A stretch of DNA of 64,000 nt, from NCBI RefSeq assembly GCF_000708205.1, contig NW_014575555.1, positions 308,689-372,688 on the forward strand, read 5' to 3'. Below the pieces are notes generated by a model that was given only the letters and a program-made list of their open reading frames with translations, did no database searches and was not told the origin of the DNA. The position numbers and the translations under genes are program-made. This stretch comes from Mixia osmundae IAM 14324 (taxonomy: Eukaryota > Basidiomycota > Mixiomycetes > Mixiales > Mixiaceae). Positions 1-14,683 of this stretch are shown here, one piece after another. How positions within the stretch are numbered: position 1 is the first letter of the stretch; every line of letters begins with the position of its first letter.

Positions 1-1
1 A

Positions 2-244
2 TCGAAAGCTGCTCACTCGGCGATGCTACGACCAGAAGCTCTGCGTCGGATTCTTCGAGGGTCATGCAGCCTGGCCGAATCGTTGCTCGCAACAGTCTCG
101 TCACGAGACACAAGTCACGATCTTCACGAGTCTGATTTTGCTTGCCGGCAGGCTCTTCCAGCAGCAGTCAGCTCGCAATCTGAGGCAGCTACGCGTTTTG
201 CGGCTGCCAGAGCCAGACGCGGACGGGCAGGATATCTGCTTTAG
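2..244 (+). CDS. Possible 3' end of a gene cut by the window start
   Basis: The frame starting at base 2 is open from the window edge to a TAG at 242-244, about 80 codons, rich in Ala, Arg and Ser. It has no motif I recognise. It could be the last exon of a gene that begins outside the window, or a chance open frame in GC-rich DNA. There is no homology-level support. Confidence 0.2.
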   Translation, partial: SKAAHSAMLRPEALRRILRGSCSLAESLLATVSSRDTSHDLHESDFACRQALPAAVSSQSEAATRFAAARARRGRAGYLL

Positions 245-645
245 ATGATTGTTTTGAGATCAGCCGTTTTCAGTTGATCAGTCAGAGTCAGCGGAATGTG
301 ACACAGCAGTCGGCGAGGCGCTCGCATCAGGATTCTCTCCGTCGTAAGTATGAAGAAGCTGCTGCGCATAAACGACATTGTCAGTCGTAGAAAGGNTGGA
401 GGCTAAGCTATGTAGAGTCATGCGAAGNNATCTGCCTNCATATGCATNGTACTGCTCAGAAAAAGATTGGCAAGGGGGTCGCTGGCCGCTAGTTTGACTA
501 GCAATCGCGCTTTGCTATTTTACCTGACAACGATGACGTGTCAGTCTATATGGCAATCGACACGTGTCAGCAATAAATGCCGGCAGTGCTCTATATTTTG
601 TGCGTGAATTGTCGCGTGCTTGCCCAGAGAAATACGCCGAGCGTG
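245..645. other. Intergenic stretch with ambiguous bases
   Basis: About 400 bp without a supported gene, ahead of the oxidoreductase at 646. It contains undetermined bases at 396, 428, 429, 438 and 448, which points to draft-quality sequence here. An ATG at 577 is in frame with the downstream gene but would add 23 residues unlike the family N-terminus. Confidence 0.6.
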
Positions 646-1746
646 ATGCGTGCACTCGTTCTTGAGAAGAGCAAGGACGAAAAGATCGTCCCAGGAGCAG
701 TGTGGCATCCTATCTCGGTCAGAGATGTCGAACAGCCGACGCCAGAGGAGGGCGAAGTCCTCATCCGCATATTGGCGGTAGCGTACAATCACAGAGACCT
801 GTTCATCAGGCGGAGTCAGTATCCTGGCATCACCTTTCCCTCCATCCTCGGCGCAGACGGTGTAGGCATTCTGGAATCGCCCCAATCTCATTCCCTCAAG
901 GGTAAACTCGTTCTCATTGCTCCTCATGAGAATTGGCTCGACTCTCCACTCGGTCCAGAGCAAGTCAACGGCAAGCGCTTTGGCATACTCGGCGGTACAA
1001 GAGATACTGCCGCTCGTGGAACGTTTGCAGACTTCATCTGCGTACAAGAGTCCCACGTTGTCTCTGCGCCGGCTCATTTGGCTAACGAGCCATCACGAGA
1101 GACGCTGGCCCAGCTCGCAGCCATCCCGCTTGGTGGTCTGACTGCCTACCGTGCTCTCTTTACCAAGGGCAACGTTCGAGCCGGCACAAATGTTCTGATC
1201 ACAGGCATCGGCGGCGGTGTGGCCTTACAAGCGCTGCAGTACGCCGTTGCGATAAAGGCAAATGTATACGTCACCTCTGGTAGCCAAGCGAAGCTAGACA
1301 AAGCCATCGAGCTCGGTGCACAGGGTGGGGTGAGCTACAGAGATGACAGTTGGCCGAAAGCGCTTGGCAAGCTTTTGCCCAAAGATCATCCAGAGATTGA
1401 TGTCGTCATCGACTCTGCTGGCGGCGAGATTGTCAATCAGCTTGCTCGAATTCTTACCATGGGCGCAACAGTCGTCTGCTATGGTCAGACGACGGGCGAG
1501 GCTATTCAGCTCAGCATGGCCGCTGTCTTGAAGAACATCGACGTCAAGGGCTCGACTATGGGCTCTCTTCGCGAATTCAAAGAAGCCGTCGCGTTTATTG
1601 AGAAGCACAAGATTGTTCCGATAGTGCACAAGATATTGGACGGCCTTGACGCTGCAGAAGAGGGCTTTGAGATAATGGACAAAGGCTCACAGTTTGGCAA
1701 GATTTGCCTCATCACAGACAAGACAGCGCTCAGAAGCAAGTTATGA
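646..1746 (+). CDS. MDR-superfamily oxidoreductase (zinc-type alcohol dehydrogenase-like)
   Basis: Single-exon gene, 366 aa, a medium-chain dehydrogenase/reductase that should reduce or oxidise small carbonyl, alcohol or quinone substrates with NAD(P)H. The N-terminal GroES-like domain has NHRDLFIRRSQYPG and the ILGADGVG signature. The Rossmann domain has the nucleotide-binding glycine motif GIGGGVALQALQ near residue 188, followed by VVIDSAGGE. I chose the ATG at 646 because MRALVLEKS matches the usual family start; an in-frame ATG at 577 would add an unlikely leader. The structural-zinc cysteine cluster of classical ADHs is not obvious, so it resembles the quinone-oxidoreductase-like branch. 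The stop lies 30 bp from the convergent mannosidase stop. The substrate cannot be told from sequence. Confidence 0.88.
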   Translation: MRALVLEKSKDEKIVPGAVWHPISVRDVEQPTPEEGEVLIRILAVAYNHRDLFIRRSQYPGITFPSILGADGVGILESPQSHSLKGKLVLIAPHENWLDSPLGPEQVNGKRFGILGGTRDTAARGTFADFICVQESHVVSAPAHLANEPSRETLAQLAAIPLGGLTAYRALFTKGNVRAGTNVLITGIGGGVALQALQYAVAIKANVYVTSGSQAKLDKAIELGAQGGVSYRDDSWPKALGKLLPKDHPEIDVVIDSAGGEIVNQLARILTMGATVVCYGQTTGEAIQLSMAAVLKNIDVKGSTMGSLREFKEAVAFIEKHKIVPIVHKILDGLDAAEEGFEIMDKGSQFGKICLITDKTALRSKL

Positions 1747-1776
1747 CTGCATGTATATCTTACGCTGCGATCGCGA

Positions 1777-4700
1777 CTACAAGTCCAGCTTGAGTGTGAT
1801 GACCTGAAAGACGCCGATGATGAGCTTGATGCGTGATAAGCCGTTGACCATCGAGACGGCAGGGGCCTTTTTGCCGTTTGGCCGCTCCAGAATATCGACA
1901 AACGTAGCGGACTTGAACGCGACATTACTACATAGCGGGTCAGTGGAGACTCAAAGGAGAGTTCATCTGTAGCTTACGTATGGACTTCGAAGCGACGTGT
2001 GCCGCCGAGGGCTTCATAGAATCTCAGAATGACCGAGCGCCCGCCAGCTGCAGTCTTGCTCTCGTAATCATCGCTTTCGCCTCGCTTGATCGTGTCGAGC
2101 ACGACGTTGTTGCCTGCACCATGTAGTACGAAGCTCGGCAGGACTTCAAGGGGCTTGCGTGGAATTTGTATCCGATGATACTGGGTGTCATTGAATTTGG
2201 CAGCGACTCGCACTACATCGCTCTGCAGGAAGTCGCAGGCGTGCAGGTAGACGGCAAACCTAAAGGTATGAGTGCCTTGGTCTTGTTGCGGATCGGGATA
2301 AGTCGAGGCGCGCAACAGCGACAGTCGCATCGTGCTGCCTTCGACTGCGTAGCCGTACTGGAGAACTTATGTGAGCATGATCACGCTGAGCATGGTCAGG
2401 ATGTTACCTTGCAGTCGGTGAGAAGCGCGATTCCGTAAGTTGCCTCAGACAGGTCCGCGAAGCGATGTCCGCATACTTCAAATTTGGCTGCATCCCAAGT
2501 AGTGTTACGATGCGTCGGTCGAGAGATAAAGCCGAACTGCGTCTCGAAGCGGGCGCTGTCTGCGCGAAGAGTCGTCGGCAGCTCAAATTTGAGGAAGACG
2601 TGTCGCTCTTTCCAATCTGCTTTCGCCGCAAACTCTAGCGAGTCGTTGCCGAGTTTGCAATTGAGTTCGATTCGCGATTGGCCCAGCATGTAAGTGAGTG
2701 AGACGGATTGCTCGTCTTCCGACAGCATGACTTCGTGAGCCTCTAGATGCGTTGGCGTCTCAAGGTGAAAGACATCGACGTCCCATGCATCCCAATTGAG
2801 GGGCCTGTCTTGAAAGAGAACGAGCCCCCCAGAGCGACCTGCCAGAATGAGCTCGCGGGCCTGCTTGATGTCACGTAGGCTGACAAGTCTGCCCTTGCTC
2901 GAAAATGTAGCACGAAGCTTCTGATCAGACAAGACATACTCGCCCTTTGCATTCTGATAGGCGGGCGAGTGTAGATAGTCGTCACCGAGCGCTGCCGAAC
3001 TTCGCCTCGCGTGATCAACATCGCTGTTGCCTTCAGTCGCTTGATAGGTATGTGTCGCCTTGGTACTGTCACGCGTCGGTGAGCTGCCTGGCAAGAGTGC
3101 TTCGAAAGCCAGCTCTAGTAGCTTCTTGCCGCGAACAGCAGCCTTAGCATAGCTGGTCATCGCATCGTCATAGACCATGCCTATCGCGCTTCCCGGCAAG
3201 ACGTCGTGAAACTGATTAGTCAGAACGGTCTCCCAGACTTTGTCAAGCGCTGCCTTCGGATAGCGATACGAATCGTTTGCCAAAGAGGCGAGCGTAGCGA
3301 AATACTCAATGTCGTGCAGAAGTCGCTCTAGCTTGCGGTTATAGCGCTTGATGGGCGCATGCGAAGTGAGCGTGCCACGATGCAGCTCGAGGTACAGCTC
3401 GCCTTGCCAAGTTGCAAGCCGCCTGCCCGCGTTCGTCTGCTCCACAATGTCCTTGTAGAATTCATCGACGGTCTTGTTCATTGTGACTTTTGGCACATCT
3501 GGAGAGTTGTCGGCATTGTTGGCTACTGCTCTTATGCGGCGCAGACCCTCGAGCATCTGCGCAAGCGGGCCACCTCCACCATCGCCGTTACCAAACGCAA
3601 GCAGACCAGTATCTGTGCTCTGAAGATCCTTGTGACGCTTGACGGCATTGTTAACATCGTCAACGCTTGCTTGGGCAGTGTATGTGTTCACAGGCGTCAT
3701 GTGCGTAACAATTTGGGTGCCATCGAGTCCAACCCAGTTGAACGATGTGCGAGGAAAGTCGTTGAACTGCGACCACGACAGCTTTTGTGTGAAGAAAAAG
3801 GGCATGCCAGCCGATCGCGCGAGCTGAGGCAGCTGAGTGGAATAACCGAATGAATCCGGCAGCCAGAACGTCTCGCAGTATTTGCCAAAGCGTGACTTGA
3901 AGTAGGATTGGCCAAAGAGGAATTGACGACACAAGGCTTCGCCCGAGGGCATGTTCGTATCCATCTCGACCCAGGTGCCTCCGATAGTCCGGAAGGAGCC
4001 TTTGTCGACGAAGCCTCTGATGACCTCAAAGAGCTGCGGATACAGGGTCTCACAATATTTGTACTGCTGCGCCTGACTGGCGACAAATTTGTACTCTGGG
4101 TAGCGTCGCATCAGGTCGCACTGGGTCGACCAGGATCTGGCAACCTTCTGCTGCGTACAGCTAACTGGCCAGAGCCAAGCATTGTCGATGTGACAGTTGC
4201 CCATACCGATCACCTGAGGCTTAAAGACCGCAGTGTCCTCGTCGTAAACTTTGGAACCAAGAGCTTGCCACCCTTTGCCCAAGACCTTCTCTGCGATTGT
4301 GCGACAGGTCTCGATACTTTCATGACGCTGGCTGTCAAAGGTGTTGGCAATCTCGACCGCCACCATCATCGCTTTGTTACCTAGGCTCGAATTGCTTGGC
4401 AGCGTTGACGCGAGGTCCCGAAGGACGCGAAAGTCCCAGAGAAGGTGCCAAGCTGACATCCGAGGAATGACAATGTCGGCAGATTTGAGCTCAAAATCTT
4501 CGTTCGGGCTGTCGACGCCAAACATGCCATTGCAAGAGACCTCGATATAGAAATGATGTACAGACGTGCGAGCTCTGTGACTGAGAATATACTCCACTCT
4601 ACGGTCGACGCCAAAGCCGCCTGTAATCCCTTGTAAGGGCAGCCCTTCGGTCGAATAGATCATAGCCTCGCAAGATGGGTCAAATTCGAACTGGACGCGC

Positions 4701-5134
4701 TCAGCCTTGCTATAGAGTGGCGTGTCGGGCACACGCAGGGTCACCTTGACCCAGTGGTTCGTCCAACTCGGTCCAAGCTTGTCGCCTTTGTGAAACGGCA
4801 CGTAGCCTTTCGCACGAACAGCCTGCTCAAAGGTGGGCTTGACACGCGGCTTGCCATTCTCTGGCGTCCAGACTTGCATGCTCACCACGTCATTGCCAGA
4901 CTGACGATCCTCAAACAAGACAGACGACAGGTTCAGCGAGCCGTAATTGCCGCCTTCCATCTGACGCAAGCGGCCGAGGGTGACATCGCGAAATTCTGGG
5001 GCCAAGGGCGTCCAGTTCTTGGCTGGGTAGCCATGCGGACCAGACGAGCTCGCGCTCGGCCTGGCTGCTGGCTGCGGCATGTAGCGTGAGCCAGATGAGT
5101 TGCTGGCCTGAGCGCTACTGCCACCTCCGAGCAT
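1777..5134 (-). CDS. AMS1: Alpha-mannosidase, GH38, AMS1 type
   Basis: Exons 5134-2408, 2357-1978 and 1927-1777 give 1085 aa, almost the length of yeast Ams1. Both introns are 50 nt. GH38 enzymes remove alpha-linked mannose retentively; Ams1 works in the vacuole on free oligomannosides. The zinc-binding motif GNCHIDNAWLWPVS and the nucleophile motif WLPDSFGYS are both present. The junctions restore family sequence: TDCK|YGYAVEGSTMRLSLLR at the first intron and EVHT|NVAFKSATF at the second. The C-terminus ends in a beta-strand-like VITLKLDL. No signal peptide is seen, which fits Ams1 reaching the vacuole by the Cvt/selective autophagy route. It diverges from the acyl-CoA ligase across about 400 bp. 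Confidence 0.95.
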
Positions 5135-5537
5135 CTCAGTCTTGCGCGCAGCTGTGCACTTGGCCGGCCCGATGCTGGCGTGCGATCAACAGAGATGGAC
5201 GATGATAGTCAGGTGGTTGAGAGGCTCAGATAGGCAGACAAGCTGCTGCTACTGCTGCCGGACAGCTGAGCGCTGAGCATGCAGCGATCGGCGCTCCGTC
5301 GCACCGGCGGGTCGTACAGCGGGGAATGCCCCCAAGCCATTTTTGGGCTTGGCCGCCGATCCCGCGTGCTCGCTGCTTGCCCGCAACGAGGCTTGTCTCG
5401 CAGGTCAGCAGGGCAGGCTCTCATTCTGGTGATACAGACGGTCGACTACGCCTCTGAGAGCATAGACAGACGTCTATCAGTCTCTTGCACACATTAGCAA
5501 CCCGTGACCTACCCCACCTTGTACTGTCGCCGCCAGC
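5135..5537. promoter_or_regulatory. Divergent promoter between AMS1 and acyl-CoA ligase
   Basis: About 400 bp separating two start codons on opposite strands. It holds no convincing open frame or RNA gene. I see no TATA box at a useful distance on either side. The call rests on position only. Confidence 0.5.
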
Positions 5538-7295
5538 ATGACGGTCATCCACTCACCATACCCAGACATCATCATACCGGAGCTCTCCCTGCCTCAGTTC
5601 CTGACTGCCGGCACTGATCTCTTCCCAGAGGACAAGAAATTGTTCTTCAACGACGATATCTCTGCTAGCTTGTCAGACATCAAGGATGGCTCGCACCGTC
5701 TTGCGCTTGGCCTGAGAGCCCAAGGATACAAGAAAGGAGATGTCATCGCTTTCTTTGCACCCAACCAGGTCAGTCTGGCCCTGCTTCGTGTTGCCAGCTT
5801 CAAAGCTGATAGGCGCGCTGCCACTAGGTTGATATGCCTACAGTCTCGCTTGGACTGCTTGCCTGCCCGGTCACCATCACGCCGGCTAATCCTACATACC
5901 CCGTCGAGGATCTTGCGCATCAGCTCGAAGTGTCGGGCGCAAAGGCTATGTTCACGGTCAACGCTCTGCTCGGGCCAGCCCGAGAAGCCGCGACTAAAGC
6001 CGGCATGGACACTAGCAAGATCTTTGTCTTTGATCGCAAAGGGGAAGACGGAGCGCAAAGCTGGGCAGAGCTGCAAGCTCCGGAGTCCGAACTTGCCAGC
6101 TTTGACTATGGCAAAGTAGACCCAAAGAATGACGTGGCATTTATTTGCTTCAGCTCGGGCACAAGCGGCAAGCCGAAAGGTGTCATGCTCAGTCACTACA
6201 ATGTGAGCTAGTGAGTTCAGATCGGTCGAACATAGCTCATTTCGTCACAGATCGTTTCCAATGTCATGCAGACAGAAGTCCTCACCGCAGAATCATTCAC
6301 ACAGGCAGATAGTCACATCGGTCTCTTGCCCCAATATCACTGCTATGCTATTCTCATCACCTACCTCAGCTTGCACAAGGGCGTCGCGCAGTATGTCATG
6401 GCCAAATTTGACCTAACAAAGTTCCTTTCCATCCTCGAAGAGCACAAGATGACCTTTACGTTCATCGCACCACCTGTGGGTAAGCCGGCCCGTGCTCATC
6501 TAGCTTCTTGAGCTTATGGTGCGTGCAGTACTTGCAATTGCAAAGTCACCAGAAACAAAGAAGAGGGATCTGTCTTGCCTTCGTCGACTGAGCTCGGGCG
6601 CTGCACCTTTGTCGGAAGGCCTCAGGCGGACGCTGCTCTCCGTCCTACCTCATGTCGTTCTCACAGATGGATATGGCCAGACAGAAATGTCGCCTCTCAT
6701 AGCGGTACAACAGATCGCAGATACGGCTCACTCGCTCAAGAGCTGTGGTCCCCTCGCGCCCAATCATCTCGCGAAGATCGTTGATGATCACGGCAAGGCA
6801 CTCGGTCGAAATGAAGATGGCGAGCTGCTCATCAAGGGGCCCAACATGATGCTGGGGTACCTGGGAGGCAACAACGACGGCGTCTGGGACGGAGAAGGCT
6901 TCCTCAGAACGGGCGATATTGGTCACTTCGACGACCGAGATCGATTGATCCTGACGGACCGTAAGAAGTCCCTCATCAAGTACAAAGGCTTCCAAGTCTC
7001 TGCGGCCGAGCTCGAAGACTACCTCGTCTCGCTGCCCGAAGTCTCGGATGCCGCCGTGGTGGGTGTCTATTCAGAAGCTCAGGCGACCGAACTGCCGTGC
7101 GGCTTCGTCGTCCCTGCACCTGGCGTAGATCGCACAGAAGAAAACAAGAAGAAGATCATCGATACTGTCGGAGGTAGAGTCGCATACTACAAGAAGCTGC
7201 GCGCAGGCATCGTCTGGGTTGACGCTATACCCAAGAATCCATCTGGCAAGATTCTTCACAGGATGCTTCGTCCTCAGTGTCCTCAGGTCGAGTAG
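5538..7295 (+). CDS. AMP-dependent acyl-CoA ligase, 4-coumarate-CoA-ligase-like
   Basis: Four exons (5538-5768, 5828-6202, 6251-6479, 6529-7295) encode 533 aa. ANL-superfamily enzymes activate a carboxylic acid with ATP to an acyl-adenylate and pass it to CoA. Visible core motifs are the P-loop SSGTSGKPKGVMLSH, YGQTEMSPL, the hinge region GDIGHFDDRDRLILTDRKK, and the C-terminal NPSGKILHRML with the catalytic Lys. Phase closes at all junctions, for example HYN|IVSNVMQTEV and APPV|VLAIAKSP. Length fits 4CL-like and medium-chain acyl-CoA ligases. The protein ends PQVE, so there is no C-terminal peroxisomal SKL signal. The natural substrate (aromatic or fatty acid) cannot be assigned. Confidence 0.93.
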
Positions 7296-7427
7296 TAGAC
7301 ACTGCGCCGGACCGGCGAATACACTGCTTGTAAGAACTAGGCAAACATTGAATTACTACAAGCATGTTACATTGCCGTGCAAAAGCTTAGCGAGTGTGAA
7401 TGTTCTGTTGTGAGTGAGTACTTTTGC

Positions 7428-9577
7428 CTAGGAGAAATATGCGGTGGGGAAGTATCTAACGTCTGCGCTGATGCAACGATTGTTCAGACAGCGTGACGGG
7501 CCGACGAGCGTCATGAGCAGCCTGCCAACGTTCGAGCTGCCCGTCAACAAGACAGCATCGGCCTCTTCGCGGAAGAAGGTGAGATCGCGCAGCATCTCTT
7601 GCGTATTGCCAACGCGCATCGCGAGTGGCAAGTCATTGAACTTTTGCCCGGGAAAGCCGCCCTTGAACGCATTATTGGCTTGCGGAAGTGCCGTGCTGGT
7701 GCTCACGATATTGACCGAGGCGTCCGTGACATGAGCCTCGAGTGCAGACATGACATGCGGATCGTCACTCATCAGCACGAGCTTCGGCTTCGAAGAGGTT
7801 GGAGCAGTCCTGTTGACTTGTACGGTCGCCACAGCAACCTCTGTAGCTTGCAGGAATATTGTCGCCTTTTCGTCGTCTAAGCCGCCGCCTTTGCGAAGCT
7901 CGGCGCAGATCGTCTTTGCCTTTTCGAGCTTGTATTGTGCGAGTACGCTAGGCTTTGCGAACCTCAGAGGACTAAGTTTAGTGTCGCCCAGCTCATTGCA
8001 TTTGTCGCCCAATCTGCGCCAGCATGAGCATAAGCATGCTTGCAGCCTAGGCTCGCGTACCTAATATGTGCGCCCACGATTGTGGGTCTCGGCGCCGGAA
8101 CAGGTGGGATGAGGGCAGCTCGTAAGTTGTCGATCATGCCTCTGATGACGGCATTTGGCTTCCATATCCTATCGTTGGCCTGGCTAATTGCTGCAAAGAC
8201 GGCCTCGAAGTACGGTGGAAGTGTATCCGTCCCGGACAGAGGTAACGCGGGTGGATAGTTGAGCAAGTCAAAGTGGTGTATGCGTGTCATGCGTGAGGCA
8301 TTCGTAAACATGTCAAGAATGAGATCATCAAGATAATGCAAGTCTCTGCGCATAGTCATGAGCTCAAGTCTTGGTGGTTTTGTACAGCCACATACATATG
8401 CGATGCGGAGATATGGCGCGAGCGCGTCCAATGAGGACGAGCGAGCGTGTCCCTGACATTTGAGTCTGTGCCAGCGTACTTTTCGATCTGTGCTCGGCGC
8501 CTCTCGCGCACAAAAGGCGGGCGACAACCGTATTCGATAGGCTCGAAGTAATCTGACCATTGGCCGTAGTTCCACAGGTGGTCATCGAAGACAAGCACGT
8601 ATCCGAACCGATCTGCGAGCAGCTGTAGCCTGTTGATCGTGTTCCACTCTGATGCAAATCCATGTCGTGCTACGTAGGGTCTTGTCAGCTCAGCCACTAG
8701 TATTTGCGGCAGACATACGCGACAAGGTAAAGAGCATTGTTCGCCGACATCTGGGCAATCGCGCTGGCCGTGACAACGCTGTGGCATTCGAGACCGACAG
8801 CAGGCTCGCCTGGGGCGAGTCTAGCTCTGGCGTGGGCTGTGGGCTGTCTACGTCTTCCGATGGTTGCTCTGATTCGTCAGTCCTACTTGTCGCCGAGGGA
8901 CGCGGGGGAGCAGTCAGAGCCAGCTCGACTTCTTCCTCGCGCTCTGGCTCGATATCCGGCTCTGGGTTGACATTCGATGATAGACGCGAGAATGACATCG
9001 AGGCTGAGCGCAAAAGCGCTTCGCTGATCTCTTGCCACCTCGACCTGCCGGTTCCATCGGTCCCATTGAAATCTGGCATAGTCGACGGCTCTGCTTGACT
9101 GTCAGACTGAGCTCGCAAAGGCGCACTCATGCTGCTTGGAGTCTGGAAAGTGTTCTGACGGATAGCGAGATCATAGATGAATTTGAGCACGACGATGATT
9201 GCGAGCACAAGGACCCGCTTGAGCCACCGCCTGCTGTGTTGACGAGTTGGAGCGGATTGACGTCGACCTAGCAGAGGACTGTTCAGGCTGGTCGAACTCA
9301 TCTGCGAGCCCGCAGAGCTGAGCGCGGCTGACCAGAGCCCTGAGCTGTCACATCCAGGCTCCGGCCCACTTTGCGAGTGGGTGAGCTTCCAGGGTAAAAC
9401 GGGAGGACGCCTCGGCTGCGTCTGTACTTCCTCCATATTGGCTGATGAGCCCGTCATTGCCGAGAAGCTTGAGCTGACTGCTGCAACTGCGTAGCTTAAG
9501 TGGAGCAAAGGCGCAGTCCAGTCGGGCTTGAGGCCCAAAAGACGCTTGCCCTTGATTGAGAGAACGGCCGAAAACAT
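7428..9577 (-). CDS. FUT8-like type II membrane glycosyltransferase
   Basis: Exons 9577-8719, 8669-8396, 8345-8061 and 8013-7428 give 667 aa; introns are 47-50 nt and phases close. A basic stop-transfer followed by VLVLAIIVVLKFIYDLAI (about residues 122-139) marks a type II membrane protein, as expected in the Golgi. The luminal part carries GFASEWNTINRL, a DDHLWNYGQWSDYF block, then GAHIRLGDK (made across an intron), SDDP, and AVLLTGSSNVGRLL. This order resembles alpha-1,6-fucosyltransferases (FUT8: GFGxE, HVRRTDK, ATDDP, CTFSSQVCR). The donor-binding Arg pair of FUT8 is only partly kept, so donor and acceptor are uncertain. The start could instead be the ATG at 9457, 40 codons downstream. 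Ser-rich stem about residues 150-275. Confidence 0.75.
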
Positions 9578-9652
9578 GCGGCCACCGCGGACGCGTTGAT
9601 TTCTTGACACGTGACAGCGTGCCACGTATAGCTGACGCAATGTCAAATTGTC

Positions 9653-9658
9653 TATAAA
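9653..9658 (+). promoter_or_regulatory. Possible TATA box of the NYN-domain gene
   Basis: TATAAA lies 79-84 bp before the ATG at 9737 in the short divergent promoter shared with the FUT8-like gene. The spacing suits a fungal TATA element with a short 5' leader. There is no transcript evidence. Confidence 0.35.
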
Positions 9659-9736
9659 GCAGGGACAGTGGCAGCAGCGTATTCAGCTGTGGGTGGGCCC
9701 CCGTCCTGCTCGGCGTCCGCTCTCTTGTTCCCATCG

Positions 9737-11874
9737 ATGGGGAAATCGTCGGGTCTGCCGATACGGCTCGTGCATGCGCATGACGAGCTAAAAGATCTCC
9801 TCTGCAAGACATGTGCTCATACAGGCTATCGTCCCGGCCATGCACCAGAACTGATGCTCGAGCGTCTCTCGCGCTGTGGCGAGATGGGTCGCTATCATCT
9901 GTCGAAAGCTTGTCTGCCCAGCGACCGGATCGTACAGGAGCTTGAGCAATTCGATGGCACGCTTCCTGGACAGGATGAGCTCTCAACACGCCAGCTGGTC
10001 ATCTACAAACTCTATCTCGGTCTCCTATCTGGACCGTCTCATTCGTTCGAATATGCGCTCGATGATTCGCAGCGGCAATACGCATGCGAAACCTGCCACA
10101 AGCCTTTGGATTTCGGCAAATCGCTTGTCGGTGTGGCGAGCTCGACCGGCCAGCAGAGGTATTTCTGCAGAATAGAATGTACTCCAGCAGAGTTGCAGCG
10201 TCCTAGGGGCACAAGCGATGCTGCCACGCCGGCGTTGCAGCCCGTCCTGCGAGCACCCGCAGTCACGCGATCGAAGCCGCCACTATCCGAAGCACGTCGC
10301 GCGATAGCCGAGCCAGCTTTGCTGGACTTGCTCATGCCTGCTATCAGTCTGGCGCGCGTTCATTTGGAGCAAATATCCCAGACAAAGCTCGAATGGCTTC
10401 GTGAAGCAGGTGATGCGCGGCTGCTCCTTGATCGAGATCTCTCTGGCCTGATAGCCAAAGCTGCTTCGTCCAGTAGCGACTCTCTATCCGCACCAGAGGA
10501 GCTATCGAGCGACAGTGATGACTTTTCGTCAGATCCAGACGACGTGCCTGCTGTCTCTCCTCGCCATCTGCGCACGAGGTCACGCTTCGATCCATCTACG
10601 TCTACGTCTGAGGGCGAAGGCGCGACGGACCAAGACACACCCAAGCTTTCCCGATTGAGCAAAAAGCAGCGTCAAGCCCTGGCAAAGGCTGCACGGATTC
10701 AGCAAGCTACGGAATTGACGCCCGGGCAAACGAAAAGTGTACCGACAACCTCGTCATCCCGGAGCGTTCGCTTCGAGTCGACGTCTCTGCTGGAGCCATC
10801 GCTGCTCGGCAAGAGCCTGACCAGGAGTGGCGCAGCCACAGTTCTCACAGAGGTCGAAAAGGCACGATCTGTCAGCCGTAAACTGAGCACGCTCTTCCCA
10901 GATGAAGACATGTCCGAGCTCTATGGCGCTTCGAGTGGAGATGCTCTCCTATCCGCTTCACCTGGGTCTCTGGCGCGCGACTACACCTGGGCTGATGCAA
11001 AGCGTAGCTCGGGCATGCATGGCTTCTTTGCTGCCGATCCTGCGCCCGCTGAACTCTTCTCGACAACTCTAGCTCCACGGCGATCTGCAGTCAAAGGCGG
11101 ACCCGTCTTCATCTTTGTAGACCATTCTAACATTCTCTATTCGTGGCTGGAATGGCTCAAGAATACTAAAACCTACCCTCATCCTTGGCCGAAGATGAAG
11201 AGACCCCGAATTGACTATACCACGCTGTTCGCCATTCTTGAGCGAGGCCGCAACATCGCCAAAAGAATGCTTGTAGCCAGCAGTCCGCTACACCAGAGTC
11301 TCGAGCCAGTTGTGCAAGCTCAGTATGACGTTGCGGTGCTCCAAGTGAGTTCAAATGACTAAGCGCGCGGATCGCACTGACCACCTTCACGTCATCGCAG
11401 CGTGTGCCACAACAGATCAGCTCGAGCATGGTCAATCAGCTCTGGAGTAGCAGTCACTCCAAGGTGCCTGGAGTACATCGAGGAACGGGTGGCTTTGTGA
11501 CTGATTCAGGAGAGGACTCGGACTACTACGGCGAGCGTTCGAGCGTGCGAAAGACGCAAAAGGAGCAGGCCGTCGACGAAGTTCTCAATCTCTCCATACT
11601 GGAAACTTTGCTCGACTTTGAAGTCGCGACTGATGAGATGCCGACGATCGTCCTCGCGTCGGGCGATGGCGCGTCCTCAGAGTTCACTTCGGGCGGGTTT
11701 CACAAGACGGCGGAGCGAGCGTTACAGCGAGGCTACAATGTTGAAATTGTCAGCTTCAGCGCCGGCATGAGTTCGAGCTGGAAACGATCTGCCAAGCTAC
11801 ATGATGCCAGATCAAGCGCCCGGCTAACCATTGTCACACTAGATCAATTTGGCAGGGAGTTGCTACAAGATTGA
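9737..11874 (+). CDS. NYN-domain (PIN-like nuclease fold) protein
   Basis: Exons 9737-11344 and 11401-11874, 693 aa. The C-terminal part has the NYN hallmarks: a hydrophobic strand ending in an acidic/Asn motif, VFIFVDHSNI (about residue 456), and later PTIVLASGDGASSEF (about residue 618) followed by a strand VEIVSFS. NYN domains are PIN-like, metal-dependent RNases, usually in RNA turnover. The N-terminal half has two Cys/His clusters (CKTCAHTGYRPGH and CETCHKPLDF followed by FCRIEC) that could bind zinc, then a long Ser/Asp-rich, probably disordered middle. The frame is open before 9737 but without an ATG. The stop is 26 bp from the convergent PRP43 stop. Substrate unknown. Confidence 0.72.
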
Positions 11875-11900
11875 AACAAAATTCTACGGATGCAAATGCT

Positions 11901-14561
<2,661 letters not shown>

Positions 14562-14683
14562 TTTCTTTGGCAGATGCGCAGGATTTCGTGCGAATTCTGC
14601 TAAGTCGATGCGAGTTGTGGCGATTACTGTAAAGCGTTGACATCGATTGGCAGAACATCCTCGCCGGGACAGATCTCTCTGCC

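Noticed and set aside
577-645. Upstream ATG extending the oxidoreductase
   Set aside because: The added 23 residues do not resemble family starts, while MRALVLEKS at 646 does.
541-1077. Long minus-strand open frame over the oxidoreductase
   Set aside because: It is the antisense shadow of a well-conserved MDR gene and has no motif.
9668-9736. Open frame upstream of the NYN-domain gene
   Set aside because: It starts with GTG, not ATG, and overlaps the short divergent promoter.
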